Shown in pieces: positions 6,227-10,414 of a stretch of DNA of 10,414 bases. The DNA is from CAVURW01 sp963743595 (lineage in GTDB: Bacteria; Verrucomicrobiota; Verrucomicrobiia; Methylacidiphilales; UBA1321). Location of the stretch: the NCBI GenBank assembly GCA_963743595.1, contig CAVURW010000282.1, positions 1-10,414 on the forward strand, in the 5' to 3' direction. Positions within the stretch are counted from its first letter, which is position 1, and the number at the start of each line of letters is the position of its first letter. A program made the translations under genes and the position numbers. The notes below the pieces were generated by a model, which did no database searches, was not told where the DNA came from, and worked only from the letters and a program-made list of their open reading frames with translations.

Positions 6227-8089
6227 CTATCGCTTGGAAAACACCAGCGTGTTCGGGATCATACGCAGCTTGAGTTCGATTATCCGCTCATCTCCGCTGC
6301 GTATGATGAGAAATCGGCCAGGGAGTGAAAGACGGTAACTGACGTCATCAATGAGTTTACGGTAGTTCCCTCCCGAGGCCGAAAGCACTAAGACATAGAC
6401 TTTTTCCTTACCATATTTCATCACTTTCCTACCCAAGCGGATGCTTCGAACTTGAGGAATGGCCGATACGGTGGATTTGAGTCCGGAGAGAATTTCTTGC
6501 GGCAATTCGTGAGAGGAAAAGGAGTTGGTCCAGTTCACGGAAAGCATCTCTCGATTTGCCTTAACGCGGTTTTTTTCAAATTGATCCAAGCTTCGGCGAA
6601 CGTCTCGCACACGGGCTCGATCACCCTTTTGGATGGCCGACTGGAGCATCGCTTCGAGACATCCAACGGTGTAATCGTTGTCCTGTTCCATACAGGTCTG
6701 CAGGTAGCGTTCCCCAGACGAATCACCATTCTGAAGCAAGAGACAGCCCAGCGCATAATTCGCTTGAGAATTGTTCGGACGCAAGGTGAGAGTGTGACGC
6801 AGGAGCGATTCAGCGGGGGTTAAACCGTGCAATTGAATCACGACTTGGGCGCGTTCCCAGGCGAGATCGGCATCCATGGTTTTCAGGGCTGCCGCAGAAT
6901 CAATATCCTTCAAGCGCGCGGCGAGAGATTGATTACGATCGAATCGAAGCTTCCAGTTTTCTGAGGCGTCCTTAGTCCAGGCCTTCTGAACTGCCTCTCG
7001 AATCTCCGCTTGTCGCTGTTGAAGAATGGCCTGCGCAGCACTGGGTCCGGCTAACGGAACTTCCAAGCGATGCGGACTGAAACTGGATCGGAGTTTCTGC
7101 ACGCGGTAGGTGTATGCCGGGTGAGTATCGGTGTTGTCGGTCTCACGACTCAGCATTTCGGCCACCCAGCGCCGAAAATCGTCCGGAGCCACGGGACCGT
7201 TCAAGACCGCACACAAATCCTCGATCGTATGCTGCGGCGGAATAGACTCCGTTTGAGCGCGATTCCAGTGCTCGTCCCAAAAGCGCTGTCCAACCTCAAA
7301 AGCGATATTTGTCCTGGCGAGAGCGGAGGCTAACGTATCGCCTCCAAATGCCTCTGCGGCGGCATGATCTGCCTGGTACTCGTGTTGCCGGGCCAACACA
7401 AAAGCGTAGGCGTTAAAGATGGGCCAGAATCGCCCCCAAAATGAGGCTATGGAAAACCTCCTCTGACGTTGCGATGAAACTTGCATCGAGCGCTCCCAGC
7501 TCTTGCGCAGCCGATAGAGCCAACCGCTCAATCGACTGTGTCGCGCCGAGAGATGCGCCACTTCATGCGCTAACACGGCGAATAGCTCCTTGTCCGAGAG
7601 CACCTCCATTAAGGGCAGACCAATGCGGAGGTGTTTCTTCGAGTTCCCCAGAAAGAGGAAACCGGTCTCCAAAACCCCGGCGTTGCAATCGACCGTAAGC
7701 CAGACGTGATCGAATCGACCCGCATCCTGTTGTCGGCTCAAGGCTTCCAGTCGTGCAAAAAACTGCGGAAACTCTTTCGGTGTCAGTTCAAAGCCCTTCT
7801 GAGGCGGCGTTTTGAACCGAAACCGTTGAACCAGCAGCGTCCCAAAAAACATTCCGCAGAAGCCCCCTGCACCGACGATCACGGCGGGCCAGATGCTCGT
7901 AAAATCGGCCACGTTGGCGTAGAGAATAACGATTCCAGGGATGAGCAATGAGTAGCCCACCAGCTCGCTCGCATTGACGCAGTAGCCGAGAATCGCATAG
8001 CGAATCACGCGCCACTTTAAGGCACCGGGACGGCGTTCGTAACGCTTCTCTATCTTTTGAATCAGGGAGTCAAATTCTTCCCGTAACAT
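6227..8089 (-). CDS. Membrane-anchored M48-family zinc metalloprotease with C-terminal TPR-like region
   Basis: The 620-residue protein has two membrane segments (about 41-60 and 67-88), then a peptidase domain with HEVAH (175-179, the HExxH zinc motif) and EYQAD (237-241), whose Glu237 is the predicted third zinc ligand. This is the arrangement of M48 proteases such as HtpX and Ste24 relatives. The segment around 401-490 (ERAQVVIQLHGLTPAESLLR, TLRPNNSQANYALGCLLLQN) reads as tetratricopeptide-like helices. A final part (about 530-615) has alternating strands (VRSIRLGRKVMKYG, YVLVLSA, RFLIIRSGDERIIELKLRM) and is a separate domain I cannot name. HtpX-type enzymes degrade damaged membrane proteins, but the substrate here is unknown. 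The catalytic residues are all present. The ATG start lies 3 bp after the stop of the TPR gene, so the two are translationally coupled or at least co-transcribed. It is about twice the length of HtpX. Confidence 0.87.
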   Translation of the reverse strand: MLREEFDSLIQKIEKRYERRPGALKWRVIRYAILGYCVNASELVGYSLLIPGIVILYANVADFTSIWPAVIVGAGGFCGMFFGTLLVQRFRFKTPPQKGFELTPKEFPQFFARLEALSRQQDAGRFDHVWLTVDCNAGVLETGFLFLGNSKKHLRIGLPLMEVLSDKELFAVLAHEVAHLSARHSRLSGWLYRLRKSWERSMQVSSQRQRRFSIASFWGRFWPIFNAYAFVLARQHEYQADHAAAEAFGGDTLASALARTNIAFEVGQRFWDEHWNRAQTESIPPQHTIEDLCAVLNGPVAPDDFRRWVAEMLSRETDNTDTHPAYTYRVQKLRSSFSPHRLEVPLAGPSAAQAILQQRQAEIREAVQKAWTKDASENWKLRFDRNQSLAARLKDIDSAAALKTMDADLAWERAQVVIQLHGLTPAESLLRHTLTLRPNNSQANYALGCLLLQNGDSSGERYLQTCMEQDNDYTVGCLEAMLQSAIQKGDRARVRDVRRSLDQFEKNRVKANREMLSVNWTNSFSSHELPQEILSGLKSTVSAIPQVRSIRLGRKVMKYGKEKVYVLVLSASGGNYRKLIDDVSYRLSLPGRFLIIRSGDERIIELKLRMIPNTLVFSKR

Positions 8090-8092
8090 AGG

Positions 8093-10414
8093 TCATTTCT
8101 CCGCAGTGAGCGGATCAAGAATGTCATAACAAATGTCGGGTGAAACGAGGTATTTCCGGGCGGCTGCACAATAGTCATGCTTCATTTCAGGATGCATGTA
8201 GGCCAGCGCGGTGAAGATGACAGCGCGCCGGTAGTAGTCCTCATTCAAATTGTCCAAATCGGCCTGCACGGGTGGCGTTGGGCTTTTAAGAACACGTATG
8301 GTGAGATCGGCTTCACCGCCTTTGGCTTGAAATACGGTGATCGCGGTCTTCAGAAATTGATCGGCCAATTCGGTTTGACCATCGGCACGTGCAGCCGCAC
8401 TAATGATCAGCGAGAGGACTTCGCTTTCAGAAATCGAGTCGGGAATCAGCAGCGCTTTGACGTTGGCCCATTTCTTTTCCCCCACAAGCACCAAGTAATA
8501 GGTAAGGGGATCAGACTTGGCGTCACAGTCCTTTTCCATTTGGGTAAAGTCATCGAGATAAATGTCTCGACTCACAGCTACGGAAGAGAGGAGCTGCGCC
8601 TTCGTGGGAAAGTCGGGTGCACTCTTCAGATAATGCGTTTCACCATCTGCCACGGCTATCACTTTACTGGGACTGCCCGCCCGGAAGTAACAGGCCATCA
8701 ACTTCCTATTTAGCTCCAAATTTTGAGGTTCTGTTTTCAGGTCCTCTTTCAGCAAGGCTTCGTCTTCTTCTACCTTGCTTTCAGCAAGAAAAATTACGTG
8801 CAGCACCCCTCTAAAAATGGGATCTGAACTCTGCTCAACTGCCTTGCGCTCGTATTTCTCGGCGGTGGCCCAGTCGCACGTCATTTCACTCAGATAGGCT
8901 TCCGAATAGAGCGCCCAAGGATTCTTCGGGTCGGCTTGGAACGAGAGGTCGATCAATTTTTTGGATTCGGGAAGGTCCAGGGCGAGTCGAGAGCGCAGAT
9001 AGAGCAAGTTGGAATTGTTCGGATCATGCGCCAGTGCCTCATCGTAGCGAGCCCGCAATGCCACCTTTTCTTCCGGCAGTAGGCTGTCCTGGTAATCTCG
9101 ATGCCAAGGCACGGAAATGGGGGCGAACGGCAAGTGATCTCCCAAAAACTTTTTTAGACGCGCATGATCTTTCGCGCAGACTTCTGCATAGTCTAACAAC
9201 AAGGGCCCCGTCGGTGCGTTCACCAGTTGGGTTTCCAGGAAATTGAGCGCATCGCTAACTTTGTTATCGTCCAGAAGTGCGGAGACGTAATCGTCCGGCG
9301 ACACAATAGACAACCCGTATTCGATATGATCACCCGTCTCATGCTCATCCACGTTGATCTCGTCCGGCATCTGAACAAACGGATATTTTACGTTTGTCGC
9401 CACCACCAGCGGAGTCCCGCAATAATAGCTGAGATCCGGCGGAATCGAGGGGCGGTCCTTGGGAGTGTAGTGGGCGCACTCCAGGCAAATCACTGCTGCA
9501 CTCCCGATGTTTAACATCGTTTCGTCGGAGTCGAAAATTCTTTGATAGGTCGAACCATACTTCAAGGTAAACGTGTACGTGGACTTAATCGGCTCTGAGA
9601 CCACGAGTGTCTTTGTTCCCTCCGCCACGTTCAGCAACATGGCCAGATGAGGCGAGACTTCGTACCGTTGCTGATCCAACGTAACCACGGCGGGTTGATC
9701 AAACCCGTTTACCAGGTAGAGGCGCCGATTATTCGCAACGTACGCCGAGCGGAAGAAGCAAAACATCAAGACGCCCGCGACGATGAGCGCCACCAGGATG
9801 AGAAGTTGCTGAGCTTTACCCGTAACCGTGAAAAACGTCCAGAGGCGCTGACTCATGGTCATGGGAGGCAAAATGTCTCTGACGTTGCGCTCCCCTGACT
9901 TTGCTAAAGCCTTTTGACTCGCCTTTACGCACTTACGAAAAGCAACATTTTGCGATGCAGTTGGAATTCGTTCGATAATCAGATTAAACAGATCAAGAGC
10001 CTCACGATGTCGATTGATGCTCTGATAGGCGTACGCCAATCGTTCCAGGGGCATTAAGCTGTACAGTTGACTGGCACCCGGCTCCTTTAAAAACGCAAGC
10101 AGCTCGGCAGCTTTATCCAAGCTCAATGCATAAATCAGCGAGAGAGCCACTCCAATCTTAGCGGCGGGAAGATCCGGGCGCAACTGATGGGCTTTGGCAT
10201 AGTAGTCCAGCGCCACGCTTTTATCGAGAGGGTCGAGCGATTGTGCGAACGCGGCCAGCATCTGGGCATTATCGGGAAAACGGGTTTCCGCCTCTTGCCG
10301 AAATTGCACCGCACGATCCCACTCCCGAAATTGCAACATGCCATTGTGAGTCGAGGCGGCCAGTTCCGGTGAAGGCGCTTGGCGGAACTTCTCCAAATCT
10401 CCTGAGGTCGTCAA
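8093..10414 (-). CDS. Tetratricopeptide-repeat membrane protein, 5' end at window edge
   Basis: At least 773 codons are present. The first visible codon is TTG at the very edge, and I treat the gene as probably truncated there. Residues 24-160 hold TPR-type helices (WDRAVQFRQEAETRFPDNAQ, ALDYYAKAHQLRPDLPAAKI, HREALDLFNLIIERIPTASQ). A single membrane segment follows (about 203-221). Next comes a beta-rich stretch (about 230-345: YLVNGFDQPAVVTLDQQRYE, LLNVAEGTKTLVVSEP) containing four cysteines (Cys310, Cys313, Cys332 plus Cys219 in the membrane segment). A second TPR block fills about 370-770 (ARYDEALAHDPNNSNLLYLR, LIDLSFQADPKNPWALYSEA, DWATAEKYERKAVEQSSDP). Such proteins are scaffolds, here spanning the membrane with TPR arrays on both sides if topology is N-in. 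It is followed after 3 bp by the M48 protease, so they likely act together. The function of the middle domain is unknown. Confidence 0.75.
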   Translation of the reverse strand: MTTSGDLEKFRQAPSPELAASTHNGMLQFREWDRAVQFRQEAETRFPDNAQMLAAFAQSLDPLDKSVALDYYAKAHQLRPDLPAAKIGVALSLIYALSLDKAAELLAFLKEPGASQLYSLMPLERLAYAYQSINRHREALDLFNLIIERIPTASQNVAFRKCVKASQKALAKSGERNVRDILPPMTMSQRLWTFFTVTGKAQQLLILVALIVAGVLMFCFFRSAYVANNRRLYLVNGFDQPAVVTLDQQRYEVSPHLAMLLNVAEGTKTLVVSEPIKSTYTFTLKYGSTYQRIFDSDETMLNIGSAAVICLECAHYTPKDRPSIPPDLSYYCGTPLVVATNVKYPFVQMPDEINVDEHETGDHIEYGLSIVSPDDYVSALLDDNKVSDALNFLETQLVNAPTGPLLLDYAEVCAKDHARLKKFLGDHLPFAPISVPWHRDYQDSLLPEEKVALRARYDEALAHDPNNSNLLYLRSRLALDLPESKKLIDLSFQADPKNPWALYSEAYLSEMTCDWATAEKYERKAVEQSSDPIFRGVLHVIFLAESKVEEDEALLKEDLKTEPQNLELNRKLMACYFRAGSPSKVIAVADGETHYLKSAPDFPTKAQLLSSVAVSRDIYLDDFTQMEKDCDAKSDPLTYYLVLVGEKKWANVKALLIPDSISESEVLSLIISAAARADGQTELADQFLKTAITVFQAKGGEADLTIRVLKSPTPPVQADLDNLNEDYYRRAVIFTALAYMHPEMKHDYCAAARKYLVSPDICYDILDPLTAEK

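Noticed and set aside
8177..8713. Plus-strand open frame of 178 codons
   Set aside because: It is antisense to the TPR gene and has no recognisable protein features.

Overview
The window most likely comes from a bacterium of the Verrucomicrobia or the wider PVC group, probably free-living. The evidence is a short secreted protein resembling the exosortase-associated TIGR04073 family, a XylR-type regulator (sugar-binding-like half fused to a C-terminal AraC helix-turn-helix), a tetratricopeptide/M48-protease gene pair of the kind seen in Planctomycetes and Verrucomicrobia, relics of a BBP2/OmpL-like porin, and a general lack of Shine-Dalgarno sequences before starts. This placement is inference from family content; no rRNA or other taxonomic marker is present.

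Layout: (1) 1-532 (+) is the AT-richer, decayed remnant of an outer-membrane porin with three reading-frame breaks. (2) About 540-720 is a non-coding stretch of hairpins and imperfect tandem repeats, beginning where porin homology ends and running into the stop codon of the next gene. (3) 712-2212 (-) is a two-gene unit: the TIGR04073-like secreted protein, then an RlmD/TrmA-type iron-sulfur rRNA (uracil-C5) methyltransferase. (4) A 73-bp AT-rich divergent intergenic region. (5) 2286-5665 (+) holds three closely spaced genes: an AsmA-like membrane-anchored protein, a Tat-exported Mn-type superoxide dismutase and a XylR-type regulator, followed by a weak terminator candidate. (6) 5842-6216 (+) is a small secreted beta-rich protein preceded by short direct repeats. 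(7) 6227-10414 (-) is a tightly coupled pair: a membrane-anchored TPR protein, whose 5' end lies at or beyond the window edge, and an M48 metalloprotease with two membrane segments and a C-terminal TPR-like region.

Most of the window is envelope or membrane-associated biology plus one translation-apparatus modification gene. No CRISPR array, tRNA, rRNA, insertion sequence or recognisable defence system was seen. The parts most worth a second look are the TPR/M48 pair, the Tat-exported superoxide dismutase next to a sugar-type regulator, and the porin relic abutting the repeat cluster.
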